DNA of 64,000 nucleotides from Paraburkholderia hospita (GCF_002902965.1 NZ_CP026108.1:496001-560000); one strand, 5' to 3'; counted from the stretch's first letter, positions 34,527-42,832 are shown. Notes: generated from the sequence alone by a model not told the origin. Made by a program: numbers and translations.

Positions 34527-35464
34527 AGCTCGCTGACGCAATCTCACTGTATGTGCAGGTTATCCACGCCAGTGGATGTAAGGGCGATAGTATTCATGGC
34601 GTGCTTGTCTTGTTTGCCAAGTACGTGGGAGGTGAGCGGGAACTCAGTTCGATTTCGCAGACGGAGGTTCGAGCATTCCTCGATGGGAATCTACCGCTCA
34701 GCCGCTATTGGCATCGCAAGCATTCTGCTCTCGTGGGCTTCTTCCGCTTTTCGCTCGCACGCGGCTTGGTATCTGCCATTCCTCTACCTGCCAGGACACC
34801 ACGTTGCTATCAGGATTTCCAGCCCTATGTGTATTCCGAGGACGACGTCGACCGACTGATCGCTGCGCTTGAGTGTGCCCGCGCGACGCCGATTGAAGCA
34901 CGCACCCTTCGGGTCCTCGTGCTGCTTTTATACGGGACCGGCCTACGACTGTGCGAAGCACTGCACCTATGCCTCGCAGATGTGGATTTGCCGCAGCAGA
35001 TGCTCACGGTTCGCGACACGAAGTTTTACAAGACACGATGGGTTCCAATTGGAATGCAACTCGTCCACATCCTGCACGAATATATGGTGGCGGTTCACAC
35101 ATCCATCAGCATCGAAACTCGCGACGACACGCCACTGTTTGTCCGTCGTGACGGTGGTCGGCCAACCGGGAGCGGCATCCGACGCGCATTTGCAAGGCTC
35201 AGGTCAAAGGCTGGCGTTCGGCGCAACGACGGCGCCCGGTATCAGCCGCGTTTGCACGATATGCGGGCAACGTTCGCTGTACATCGCTTGACCACCTGGT
35301 ATCAGCAAGGTGCCGACGTGCAGCGACTTCTTCCTCTGCTGTCGACCTATCTCGGACACGCGAGCATAGCGGCCACCCAGGTCTATTTGCCTATGTCGCC
35401 AGAACTTCTCGTGGAAGCGTCGAACCGTCTCGGACGATACGTCGCGCTGGAGAGCCAGTCATGA
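34523..35464 (+). CDS. RIT recombinase 2 (tyrosine recombinase)
   Basis: A 313-residue tyrosine recombinase with Arg box LLYGTGLRLCEALHLCL, box II RLHDMRATFAVHRLTTWY (His-x-x-Arg, with Ala where many have His) and nucleophile box YLGHASIAATQVYLPM. It is translationally coupled to its neighbours by ATGA overlaps on both sides. In RIT elements the three proteins belong to separate subfamilies kept in a fixed order, and this one fits the middle position. Confidence 0.92.
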   Translation: MKLADAISLYVQVIHASGCKGDSIHGVLVLFAKYVGGERELSSISQTEVRAFLDGNLPLSRYWHRKHSALVGFFRFSLARGLVSAIPLPARTPRCYQDFQPYVYSEDDVDRLIAALECARATPIEARTLRVLVLLLYGTGLRLCEALHLCLADVDLPQQMLTVRDTKFYKTRWVPIGMQLVHILHEYMVAVHTSISIETRDDTPLFVRRDGGRPTGSGIRRAFARLRSKAGVRRNDGARYQPRLHDMRATFAVHRLTTWYQQGADVQRLLPLLSTYLGHASIAATQVYLPMSPELLVEASNRLGRYVALESQS

Positions 35465-36465
35465 ACGATCTGAACCTGTTGGCCCCATGGATTAAACGCT
35501 TCCTGGCCGATTACCTCGTCACGGTAAGATGTGTGGCGCGAAGCACGCAATTGAGCTACCGCGACACGCTGGCCAGGCTCATTCGCTACGCGGCGGGCGA
35601 ACTACGAACGCGTCCTGACCTGCTGAAGCTCGACGACATCAGCAGAGACCTGATCAACCGATTTCTCCCAACAGCGACGACCGGTAAAGCTGTGGGCGCG
35701 AGAACCCTCAACCAACGTCTCGCGGCCATACATAGCTTCGCGCGATTCGTGGGCGAATACGGACCAGAGCACCTGGAATGGTCCGGGCGTGTCTTAGCGA
35801 TCCCATTCCGTAAGTTCGCACGCCCCGAGATTCCCTACCTTGAGAAACCCGAGATGGATGCACTTCTTGCTGCGGCAGACTTACGAACGGCACAGGGAAG
35901 GCGTGACCATGCGCTGCTGATGTTCCTGTACAACACTGGTGCGCGAGCGACAGAAGTTGCACAGGTTAAGGTTGAGGATCTGCAATTGCAGTCGCGAGAT
36001 GGCAACGGCAACGCGTTTGTCAGATTGCTGGGCAAAGGCAACAAAGTTCGATTATGTCCCCTCTGGCCGCAAACGGCAGCGGAGATCTCGGCACTGATTG
36101 TTGGTCGGCCAGCTGACCAGCATGCATTCTTGAACCGGCGTGGTACGTCGATTACTAGATTCGGAGTCCACTCAGTGGTGGAGCGCTGCGCGAAGCGCAT
36201 CGAGGCGAGGTTCCCTGCGGTCGGTGCGAAGCGGGTCAGCCCGCACACGATTCGCCATACAACGGCCACCTACCTCCTGCGCTCGGGTGTCGACATCAAC
36301 ACCATCCGCGCGTGGCTCGGCCATGTGTCGCTCAACACCACCAACATTTACGCACAGATCGACCTGGAGATGAAGTCGCGTGCCTTGGCGCAACTGCAGC
36401 CATCCGGCGAGGCGCCGCGGCGCCGAATGGAATCCGACCTGCTGCGATTCCTGCGCTCACTTTAA
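35461..36465 (+). CDS. RIT recombinase 3 (tyrosine recombinase)
   Basis: This 334-residue recombinase has a SAM-like N-terminal domain ([20 protein letters not shown]), Arg box [18 protein letters not shown], box [21 protein letters not shown] and nucleophile box [17 protein letters not shown]. The frame ends seven bases before the right inverted repeat. Catalytic residues are complete. Confidence 0.92.
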   Translation: MNDLNLLAPWIKRFLADYLVTVRCVARSTQLSYRDTLARLIRYAAGELRTRPDLLKLDDISRDLINRFLPTATTGKAVGARTLNQRLAAIHSFARFVGEYGPEHLEWSGRVLAIPFRKFARPEIPYLEKPEMDALLAAADLRTAQGRRDHALLMFLYNTGARATEVAQVKVEDLQLQSRDGNGNAFVRLLGKGNKVRLCPLWPQTAAEISALIVGRPADQHAFLNRRGTSITRFGVHSVVERCAKRIEARFPAVGAKRVSPHTIRHTTATYLLRSGVDINTIRAWLGHVSLNTTNIYAQIDLEMKSRALAQLQPSGEAPRRRMESDLLRFLRSL

Positions 36466-36471
36466 CTGGAT

Positions 36472-36559
36472 TTCTGTGGTCTTTAGACTGCGAGGATCTC
36501 CGCCGGAAGCAGCTCATCAGCGCCAAGGCCACAGAAATCGCTTGGCCACACAAGATGTG
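36472..36559 (-). repeat. RIT right terminal inverted repeat (88 bp)
   Basis: Inverted partner of 33127-33214 (five mismatches). The outermost GATGTG at 36554-36559 is also part of the istA codons that follow, so the exact element edge is uncertain by six bases. Confidence 0.9.
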
Positions 36560-36804
36560 AACCGTCACTGTCTTGAAGCGCGCGAGCTCATAGGGCTGTG
36601 CCGGCAGCGGCTGCAGTGCCGGCGCGTCCAGCTGGGCGAATGCGCTGGCGCGACATCCCGGCAGCTTCTGGAACGGCCTCTCATTCAGGTTCTTGAGCAG
36701 CGGGCGGATCGCCTCATTGACCGAGTGGACCGACTCAAACCGGTGATGACGCAGCCGCGCCATGATCCAGCGTTCGACGACCTGGACCGCAACCTCTACC
36801 TTCG
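36560..36804 (-). pseudogene. istA fragment 2 (middle part)
   Basis: Minus-strand reading gives [20 protein letters not shown], then [20 protein letters not shown] and [19 protein letters not shown]. This is the middle of IstA. It joins fragment 3 across the RIT element and fragment 1 (ending YRPQDKA) across the serine-recombinase unit. The join QDKA-KVEVAV matches the usual IstA sequence. Confidence 0.88.
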
Positions 36805-37125
36805 GTTTCTCGCAAGTCAGCAACTGTCTGCCATGAGGAACGTCGCGTAGTCAAAGGCGCGTCCTTCGAGATTACCCACCCATTTCATCCAGCGCGTGGA
36901 AATCACTTTGTCCTGGTGAGTCGCAAGCAGAACTGGGGTGAAGATCGCGTGATGTATTACGACGCACACAAGCGTCTGTGCTCGGTGCTGGCATCTTGGA
37001 CCGATGTCCCGGAGCCAGATCTGTTCGCGCAGGCCTCCGCTGGACATTCCTGGTTTAGAACTGACGATCTGCTTCGATTGCGTGCGCTCGTCGACGATTT
37101 ATTGGGAGTGCGCGATGTCAAATAA
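36805..37125 (+). CDS. DUF5372 family protein, start unclear
   Basis: The open frame from the unit border gives [40 protein letters not shown], then [20 protein letters not shown] and [20 protein letters not shown], the DUF5372 pattern. No start codon is in frame at the N-terminus. ATG 36833 is in another frame and stops after five codons, so a one-base indel may have broken the start; GTG 36916 is the first in-frame start. DUF5372 genes typically lie at the head of recombinase units like this one. Function is unknown. Confidence 0.7.
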   Translation, partial: VSRKSATVCHEERRVVKGASFEITHPFHPARGNHFVLVSRKQNWGEDRVMYYDAHKRLCSVLASWTDVPEPDLFAQASAGHSWFRTDDLLRLRALVDDLLGVRDVK

Positions 37126-37251
37126 ATTTCGCCGTTCACGTAAGGATAAATACGCCGATATGGAGATGACGCTGGTTCTGACACATCAAGGATATCTCGG
37201 TTTTTACGGGGAAATAACCGCATCGTATATAATAGGCCAGATCACGAAGAT

Positions 37252-37282
37252 ACTTGACACATCAAGTGGCGCGGCGTACTTT
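37252..37282 (+). promoter_or_regulatory. Promoter with palindromic operator before the HTH gene
   Basis: TTGACA (37254-37259) and TACTTT (37277-37282) are 17 bases apart, 32 bases before the HTH start. The -35 lies inside the palindrome ACTTGACACATCAAGT (37252-37267), a candidate site for autoregulation. Confidence 0.5.
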
Positions 37283-37313
37283 AATTTCCATTACGTCAAC
37301 GAGAGATCATGTA

Positions 37314-37766
37314 ATGACCAAGCCACCGTCAAAGCGCGATCGCCTACGCGAACTTGGTATTCTCAATCCTCATCCCGACCGAATACGGGCGCCATGGTTT
37401 CGATCGGGCGATTTCTTCGATCCCGACGATCTTGTTCAGGTCAAGTACGAGATGTTGCGTCATGTTCGGGTCGATGGCGCTTCCAAGGCCGAGGCGGCCG
37501 CCCTGTTCGGAATGTCCAGACCTACGTTCTATCAGGCAGAGAGCGCCTTTGCGCGCGAGGGACTGCCAGGATTGCTGCCAAAACAGCGTGGACCCAAAGG
37601 CGCACACAAACTCAACTCGGTGGTCATGGCGTTCATCGAGGAACGTCTGCAGCAAGACAGCAGCATTCGCGCTCGCGCGCTTGCGCAGGAAGTCGAAACC
37701 TGGCTGGAGCTTTCGGTCCACCCACGCAGTATCGAACGTGCGTTAGCACGCAAAAAAAAACCGTAG
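37314..37766 (+). CDS. Helix-turn-helix protein of the recombinase unit
   Basis: The 150-residue protein from ATG 37314 (MTKPPSKRDRLRELGILNPH) contains a homeodomain-like HTH near residues 50-85: YEMLRHVRVDGASKAEAAAL, then FGMSRPTFYQAESAFAREGL. A second helical part follows (MAFIEERLQQDSSIRARALA). It ends RALARKKKP directly after nine A residues. A -1 shift on that run would extend it by ~95 residues into the next frame. It may regulate the unit or assist the recombinase. Confidence 0.75.
   Translation: MTKPPSKRDRLRELGILNPHPDRIRAPWFRSGDFFDPDDLVQVKYEMLRHVRVDGASKAEAAALFGMSRPTFYQAESAFAREGLPGLLPKQRGPKGAHKLNSVVMAFIEERLQQDSSIRARALAQEVETWLELSVHPRSIERALARKKKP
37752..37760 (+). other. A9 run, candidate -1 frameshift site
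   Basis: The HTH gene ends CGC AAA AAA AAA CCG TAG. The nine A residues (37752-37760) form a slippery sequence. A -1 slip continues as ACC GTA GAG into the downstream frame, which has no start codon of its own nearby. Confidence 0.5.
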
Positions 37767-38047
37767 AGGATTCGCCTCAATTCCCTCTCCCATCGTCCGC
37801 GCTTGCCCATTACGAAGTGCTACGGGCCGACCTGCTCGGCGCAGGTCCTAAGTCAGAAGGCCACGCCGCCATACGCTTTCACGGCCTGTTGCACGGGCTG
37901 GCGATCCAACGCCCGGATGCTTCGCGCATCGAAGCTCCCGCTTCAACCGTGCCTGCTTCCAACTCAGTGCGGGATAACGGCGCGCTTGTTCGCGTGCTCG
38001 CCAACCTCGTACTGCGCACCCACGAGGAGCTTGCCCATGTCTACTAA
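37760..38047 (+). CDS. Hypothetical protein in the -1 frame, possibly the C-terminus of a frameshift fusion
   Basis: This frame reads SALAHYEVLRADLLGAGPKS, then HAAIRFHGLLHGLAIQRPDA and LVRVLANLVLRTHEELAHVY. It is well-formed and ends overlapping the recombinase start by 11 bp. No ATG or GTG with a ribosome site begins it; the first in-frame GTG is internal (VLRADLL). It is therefore either expressed by -1 frameshifting from the HTH gene at 37752-37760, or the two were split by a homopolymer error. A fusion product would have about 244 residues. Confidence 0.55.
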   Translation, partial: TVEDSPQFPLPSSALAHYEVLRADLLGAGPKSEGHAAIRFHGLLHGLAIQRPDASRIEAPASTVPASNSVRDNGALVRVLANLVLRTHEELAHVY

Positions 38048-38810
38048 CTCCGCTCTGAAGGTCACCGCAGAACATCTGCGGCGTGATGCGTTCCTCTACG
38101 TTCGACAGTCGTCGCTTCGTCAGGTGTTCGAGAATACCGAGAGTACGAAGCGGCAATATGCACTGCGCGATCGTGCCGTTACGCTCGGGTGGCCGATCGA
38201 ACGCATTCACATTGTCGATAACGATCTCGGCATGTCCGGTTCCAGCGCCGAAGGGCGAGATGGCTTTCAGCATCTGGTCGCAGAGGTCGCCAATGGTCAC
38301 GCCGGCATCGTGCTGGGATTGGAGGCGTCGCGCCTTGCGCGCAATAACGCAGACTGGCATCGCCTGATCGAACTTGCATCGCTCACACAAACTTTGATTT
38401 GCGACGAAGATGGAATTTACGATCCCGGCCAATTCAATGACCGTCTTTTATTGGGCTTGAAGGGCGCCATGAGCGAGGCCGAACTTCATGTTCTCAAAGG
38501 GCGGCTACAAGGTGGTATCAAGAACAAGGCACGCCGTGGCGAACTGGAAGTGCCGTTACCCATCGGGCTTGTTTACCACCCGAACGGCTCAGTGGTTCTC
38601 GATCCTGATCAACAGGTCCGAGGCGCGCTGCAGTTGCTATTCGATACGTTTCGGCAGGCTGCGTCAGCTACAGCCACGGTCAAACGATTTCGCCAGGAAG
38701 GCTGGCTGTTTCCGCGTCGCATCCACCGGGGGATTGGCAAGGGAGACCTGATTTGGGGACCGCTGGAACACTGTCGCGTTATCCAGATATTGCACAACCC
38801 CCGTTATGCC
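38037..38810 (+). pseudogene. Large serine recombinase, N-terminal part (split by IS4-type element)
   Basis: From ATG 38037 (MSTNSALKVTAEHLRRDAFL) the resolvase domain has the catalytic Ser in YVRQSSLRQVFENTESTKRQ, then GMSGSSAEGRDGFQHLVAEV, LGLEASRLARNNADWHRLIE and MSEAELHVLKGRLQGGIKNK. The recombinase domain begins around residue 170. The frame is cut after HNPRYA at the 9-bp duplication 38802-38810. The start overlaps the upstream frame. The remainder resumes at 40292. Confidence 0.85.
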
Positions 38811-40282
38811 CATTTCATTACACACAACTCATTCGTCAAGTTCTCGTGCGTACCTGAGTCCGGCGGCGAAATCCATCACGCGCTGCAGACCTTGCCAGAT
38901 GGTCTTGACTCCGGGTTCGCCATCGCCTTTGCGCGCCAGGAAGCCACCCAGCATGGCGACCAGACGCACGGCCTCATTCAGTCGCGGTGACGTCTTGGGT
39001 GGTTTCTTTTTGTTCAGAATGTATGCCGCGCGCCATTCATCGCGCTCGAACAGCAGTTGCGCGTCAAGGTCCGGGCAGGTTCGACCCAGTCGCATCAGCC
39101 GGGCGATACGCCACGCGACCACCATGTACAGCGCCAGGGCGCGCTCAAGCCGCGCCTTCGATGTGAGCTGCAACGCCTCGACCCGACAGCCGTTCTTGAG
39201 TACGTGAAAGAATAGTTCCACCTCCCAGCGCGCCCGGTACCAGTCAATCAGCTGCGCCGCCGCATCAAGGTCGTTCGCATCGCGGTTACTCAGCAGCCGC
39301 CATTCGAGCGGCTTGACGCCTGCCGGCGGGTCGAGTTCCCGGGCGACGATACACGTGACGTTCACCACGTCGCCTGCAGCATCAGGCAGCGCGACACGCT
39401 GCGCCCACACCTGCTGGCGGACCGTACGCGCCGGCTGAGCCTGACGGGCCGCCAGCGTAAAGTGAATTGTGCCCAAGGGCTTGGCCGCCGTAACCTTGTT
39501 CCACAGTTTGCCGCCTTCGGGCAGGGTGCGATTGTGTTGCGAGCGCAGCAGCCAGTCGGCCGGGTTGTCCAACTCGCGTGCCTTGAGCATCAACGCCATG
39601 ATGTCCGACTCCCGGTCAGCCACATAGACGAGCCGCGTGGCAGGCAGTGCCGCAGCCTGTTCGGCAACCCGCTCATATCCTTCGACCCAGCGAATGCTTT
39701 CCTTGAGGCCCGCACGCACACCATCCGCGCCTTTGGGTTCGCGTGCCCACATGAAGGCGTCAAGCACGCCCAGCGGCTCGCGCGATGGCGTGACCGCGTA
39801 AGTCGGGTGCAGATACATCCCGCGCTGGGCCTCATACGACAGCGGCCCCAGACCCGTAATCGTCTGGCCGTTAAAGTCCAGCTCCGTTGTGTCCTGGATG
39901 CATAGCACCACTTCGCAAGCTCGCATCCGCTCGACCGAGCTTTGCCAGTGGGGCGCCAGAATATCGCGCCAGTCCAGTTCATCCTGGGCCAGAAACCGGT
40001 ACGCCCCGGCCGTCTCCGCCCAGCCGCCGCATGCGTTAGGTATGCTTGCCGTCGGCTTCTGCGCGAGCCGCTCCGCCAGCAGCACGGCGCGCGCGTTCAG
40101 ACGCTGATCACCCAGGTCGATGTCCTTGAATTCTGCCGCTGCCCAGCTCGCTGCCTCTTGCTTCATGCGCCGCCCAAAATGCGACAGTAAACGACACTCC
40201 GAAGCAGTTTACAACCCACCCCGCTATGTCATTGACCGTAAACGACTTTCTCGGCGCCTACAGACTTATGTGTAATGGGATG
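38811..40282 (-). mobile_element. IS4-family (IS50-like) insertion sequence, 1472 bp
   Basis: The element is bounded by a perfect 9-bp target duplication CGTTATGCC (38802-38810 and 40283-40291). The ends are inverted repeats: CATTTCATTACACA on the left and CATCCCATTACACA read inward on the right. It interrupts the serine recombinase. The perfect duplication and intact transposase point to a recent insertion. Confidence 0.92.
38829..40166 (-). CDS. IS4-family transposase (Tn5/IS50-like)
   Basis: This 445-residue transposase starts ASWAAAEFKDIDLGDQRLNA, as Tn5-type transposases do. Landmarks: CIQDTTELDFNGQTITGLGP with the first catalytic Asp, VYVADRESDIMALM with the second, and LIDWYRARWEVELFFHVLKN with the Y-x6-E-type Glu region. 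The frame is full length and undamaged, so the enzyme is probably active. Confidence 0.93.
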   Translation of the reverse strand: MKQEAASWAAAEFKDIDLGDQRLNARAVLLAERLAQKPTASIPNACGGWAETAGAYRFLAQDELDWRDILAPHWQSSVERMRACEVVLCIQDTTELDFNGQTITGLGPLSYEAQRGMYLHPTYAVTPSREPLGVLDAFMWAREPKGADGVRAGLKESIRWVEGYERVAEQAAALPATRLVYVADRESDIMALMLKARELDNPADWLLRSQHNRTLPEGGKLWNKVTAAKPLGTIHFTLAARQAQPARTVRQQVWAQRVALPDAAGDVVNVTCIVARELDPPAGVKPLEWRLLSNRDANDLDAAAQLIDWYRARWEVELFFHVLKNGCRVEALQLTSKARLERALALYMVVAWRIARLMRLGRTCPDLDAQLLFERDEWRAAYILNKKKPPKTSPRLNEAVRLVAMLGGFLARKGDGEPGVKTIWQGLQRVMDFAAGLRYARELDE

Positions 40283-40291
40283 CGTTATGCC

Positions 40292-41601
40292 GGGGCCTTC
40301 GTATACGGTCGCACACGCGGAGTATATCGTCAGGGACGCAAATACTTCGGGCTTAAGGTTGACCGAGAGAATTGGCAGGTGTTAATCCAGAATGCACATC
40401 CCGGCTTTATTGATTGGGACGAGTTCGAACGCAACCAGGCGACGCTTAAGCAGAATTTAACGGGATTCGGGCGCGATCGACGAGGCAGCATGCCACGTGA
40501 GGGCGTTGGGCTCCTGCAGGGGCGCGTCGTGTGCGGAGTGTGTGGCGCACGCATGCGTGTACGGTATCAGGTCGTCGGTAATAAACTCGAACCCTACTAT
40601 ATGTGCACGGAGAACCCAGTGCGCCGTGCCAGCAAACCCTGCCAATCGGTTCGCGGAAGTGCCATCGACGACGCGATAGGCTCGCTTCTTTTAGAGAGTG
40701 TCGCACCGGCCGCTCTCGAGGTCGCGCTAGCTGTCGAAGACGAGATCTCTGGGCGCGTCAAACAGGCCGCCGATCAACGTCAGAACCAACTGGCCCGAGC
40801 TCGCTACGATGCCGAGCTCGCGCGTCGTCGGTATATGAGTGTCGATCCCACCAACCGGCTTGTCGCTGACACGCTCGAGGCGGACTGGAACGAACGTCTG
40901 CGTGTGCTCGACGGATTGCAACAGGAGAACGAGCGACTCCAGAACGCCGATCACAAGCTGTTAAGCAGCGATGCGCGAACCAAGATCCAGTCGCTCGCCG
41001 AAGACTTCCCTCGTGTTTGGAATGATCAACGAGTCGTTCCGCTCGAGCGCAAGCGCATGGTCGCTTTGCTCATCGAAGACGTCACCCTGGTCAATCCGAA
41101 CGCGTCGCAATCCATGTACGCTTTCGCGGCGGCCGAACTACCTCATTGGAGATCGATAAGCCCAAGCCTATCGCACTGATTCGAAAGACGCGGCCGGAAG
41201 TCGTTTCGAAGATCGACAAACTTCTCGAAACCGGCTCGGACCGACAGGTCGCCGAACAGCTTAATGCACTCGGCTATACAAACTGGAAAGGCGAAACGTT
41301 CACGCACAAGAAGGTCTACCTCGTACGCACTGCGTACCGGCTCAAGAGCCGGTTTGAGCGCCTGCGCGAACGCGGCATGTTGACGGCCAACGAACTCGCC
41401 GCACAACTCGGGGTCTGTCCGACCAGCATCCACCTATGGGCCCGGCGCGGGCTGTTGCGTCAGCATCGCTACGGAAATCTGCATCGCTGTCTCTATGAAC
41501 CCGTCGGCGACGTCGTCCTGGTCAAAGGCCAAGGCGGCCGCTACAGTTCGACACAACCGACGTTTATCGCTGTTCCACCAACCGCACAAGGTGCAATATG
41601 A
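40292..41601 (+). pseudogene. Large serine recombinase, C-terminal part with an additional frameshift
   Basis: After the IS4-type element the frame resumes GAFVYGRTRGVYRQGRKYFG. It then shows a zinc-ribbon/recombinase region (GRVVCGVCGARMRVRYQVVG, then YMCTENPVRRASKPCQSVRG) and a coiled coil. It drifts out of frame near 41095: one frame ends at 41179, while the other reads AIHVRFRGGRTTSLEIDKPK, then IALIRKTRPEVVSKIDKLLE to TGA 41599-41601. A one-base loss close to AACGCGTCGC explains it. The C-terminal part (LGVCPTSIHLWARRGLLRQH) is a small HTH normally attached to these recombinases. Confidence 0.8.
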
Positions 41602-41609
41602 AGCGTACG

Positions 41610-42360
41610 CCTTGTCCTGCGGACGATATACGCGTGCAGGAAGGAATGACGTGCCGTAGTGACGCGCAAAGTCCAGCACGGTGTCGCTGGCGCGAGGTTC
41701 ATAGCGGTCGGGATCGGCAATCATCGCGCGCGGGTTATCCGGCACGATCAGCTGCGGCACGCCACCATAGAAGGTCAGCGCACGTGCGATGCCGCCCAGC
41801 CAGTCCTCCATCGTTTCGGCTGGCGTCGCGCATGCGAACGTGTAACTCGATGCGCCCATGGCTGCCACGAAGATGTGCGCGCGGCGTCCAGTCGTCAGCG
41901 GCAACGTGGGGCCGGCGAAGTCGACAAACAGTTTCTCGCCGGCGCGGTGAATCTGACGCATCGAGCGCTTCAGGCGTTTCGTGAACGCCTTGTAGTGCTC
42001 GCAGAACTGCGTATAGCGGTAGGTCTGCCGGTCCGCGAACTCGGCCTGGTACTCCTCCCACAGCAACGTAAGCGTCATGCCCTTGCGAAGCAGCTCCTGG
42101 TGGATGCGTCCGTAGTCGGGCTGGGCGTAGCCTGCTGGCCCCGTGGGCTTGCCGAGGAGCCGCCGCTCGAGGTCGCCTTCATCCATATCGCAGGCGCTTG
42201 CCCAGTCCAGCCCGGCGGCACCGGCCAGTCCTATGTACTTCGTGACCACGCCCTTGGATATGCCCAGTGACGCGGCGATCCGATCGTGCGAGAAACCGCC
42301 GTCGAATTTAAGTCGTAAAACGTCGTTGATCATGCGCATGTTCATCCGGTGCGCGGGCAT
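41610..42360 (-). pseudogene. istA fragment 1 (N-terminal part)
   Basis: Starting at 42360 (MPAHRMNMRMINDVLRLKFD) this fragment has the IstA HTH (RIAASLGISKGVVTKYIGLA), the start of the integrase core (EKLFVDFAGPTLPLTTGRRA, catalytic Asp in VDFAG) and the second core Asp in LIVPDNPRAMIA. It ends at TSFLPARVYRPQDKA, where the serine-recombinase unit begins. The open frame runs on to 41434 inside that unit. Confidence 0.88.
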
Positions 42361-42528
42361 GCTCTCTCCGGCAAAAGCCGGCGAGCATAGCCCGCGTAGT
42401 TGATGTCATGCGCAACGCCAATCCTGCCTTCCGGTCCGCTCGGTCACGTTCCCGAAATGCCCGGTCACGTTGCCGAAATCGCCGGTCACCATCCCGAAAC
42501 GGCCGGTCACGTTCGTCCGAAATACGCA

Positions 42529-42534
42529 ATTGCG
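42529..42534. repeat. 6-bp target duplication of the IS21-family element (right copy)
   Basis: ATTGCG, the partner of 31701-31706. Confidence 0.85.
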
Positions 42535-42832
42535 AAACCTCAGCGCGGATTCATCATCATTTTCGATGGCCTGAGGCCAATTTCTGGGCTCGTTGCTGCC
42601 ATTTTCGCCACTACGGGCGGACTTGTCCCAGTGAACGCATGCGCACGAGGTTGTAGGCCGCCATGTTCAACACGAACATCTGGTCCACCTTCTTCAAGTC
42701 ACGCACCATGACCTGGCGCATGCGTCCCACGGTCTTGGCCCATCCGAAACCTTGTTCGATCGTAAGCGGTAGTTCCGGCTCATCTGGAACCGGTGTGTGA
42801 GAAGGAACAAGATTGCGTCCGCAGCTAACCAC
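42535..42832 (-). pseudogene. IS5-family transposase C-terminal fragment
   Basis: Minus-strand frame 42611-42832 reads LPLTIEQGFGWAKTVGRMRQ, VMVRDLKKVDQMFVLNMAAY and NLVRMRSLGQVRP. This is the conserved C-terminus of IS5-family transposases, including the Glu of the E-x-GFGW-K motif. The N-terminal part is gone, probably cut when the IS110-type element arrived on the right. The IS21-family element is inserted just beyond its stop. Confidence 0.75.

Larger units (their letters stand above)
33107..36559 (+). mobile_element. RIT element (recombinases in trio) inserted in istA
   Basis: Three tyrosine recombinase genes in a row, each overlapping the next by ATGA, lie between long inverted repeats (33127-33214 and 36472-36559, 83 of 88 bases identical). 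This is the layout described for RIT elements. The element splits istA between FKTVTV and HIDYHV codons. GATGTG is present at 33101-33106 and at 36554-36559, consistent with a 6-bp duplication or shared end sequence. All three recombinases keep their catalytic boxes, so the element looks functional. Confidence 0.88.
36805..41609 (+). mobile_element. DUF5372/HTH/serine-recombinase unit inserted in istA
   Basis: The borders are set by where istA breaks off: CG at 36803-36804 on the left and CG at 41608-41609 on the right. Rejoining at one CG restores the istA frame (QDKA followed by KVEVAV). A shared dinucleotide is what a serine recombinase with a 2-bp staggered cut would leave. The unit carries DUF5372, an HTH gene, a small gene in the -1 frame and a large serine recombinase whose stop lies 6 bp from the right border. 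It is about 3.3 kb once the IS4-type insertion is removed. I see no terminal inverted repeats. Confidence 0.78.
31707..42528 (-). mobile_element. IS21-family element, expanded to 10.8 kb by two nested insertions
   Basis: The outer ends are inverted repeats. The left (31707 onward) begins TGCGTATTTCGGCGAACGTG and the right, read inward from 42528, begins TGCGTATTTCGGACGAACGT. Both ends carry the multiple repeat units typical of IS21: GAACGTGACCG-type units twice on the left and four times on the right. istB is whole, but istA lies in three pieces (41610-42360, 36560-36804, 32579-33106). Subtracting the RIT element and the serine-recombinase unit leaves about 2.56 kb, a normal IS21 size. The ATTGCG target duplication is intact. 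Confidence 0.88.

Noticed and set aside
37803..38036. Upstream extension of the serine recombinase frame
   Set aside because: The residues before ATG 38037 are out-of-frame reading of the small upstream gene; MSTNSALKVT is the sensible start.
37004..38047. A 347-codon frame spanning DUF5372, HTH and recombinase start
   Set aside because: Only its last ~95 codons look like protein. The middle is out of frame with the HTH gene, and the beginning is out of frame with DUF5372.
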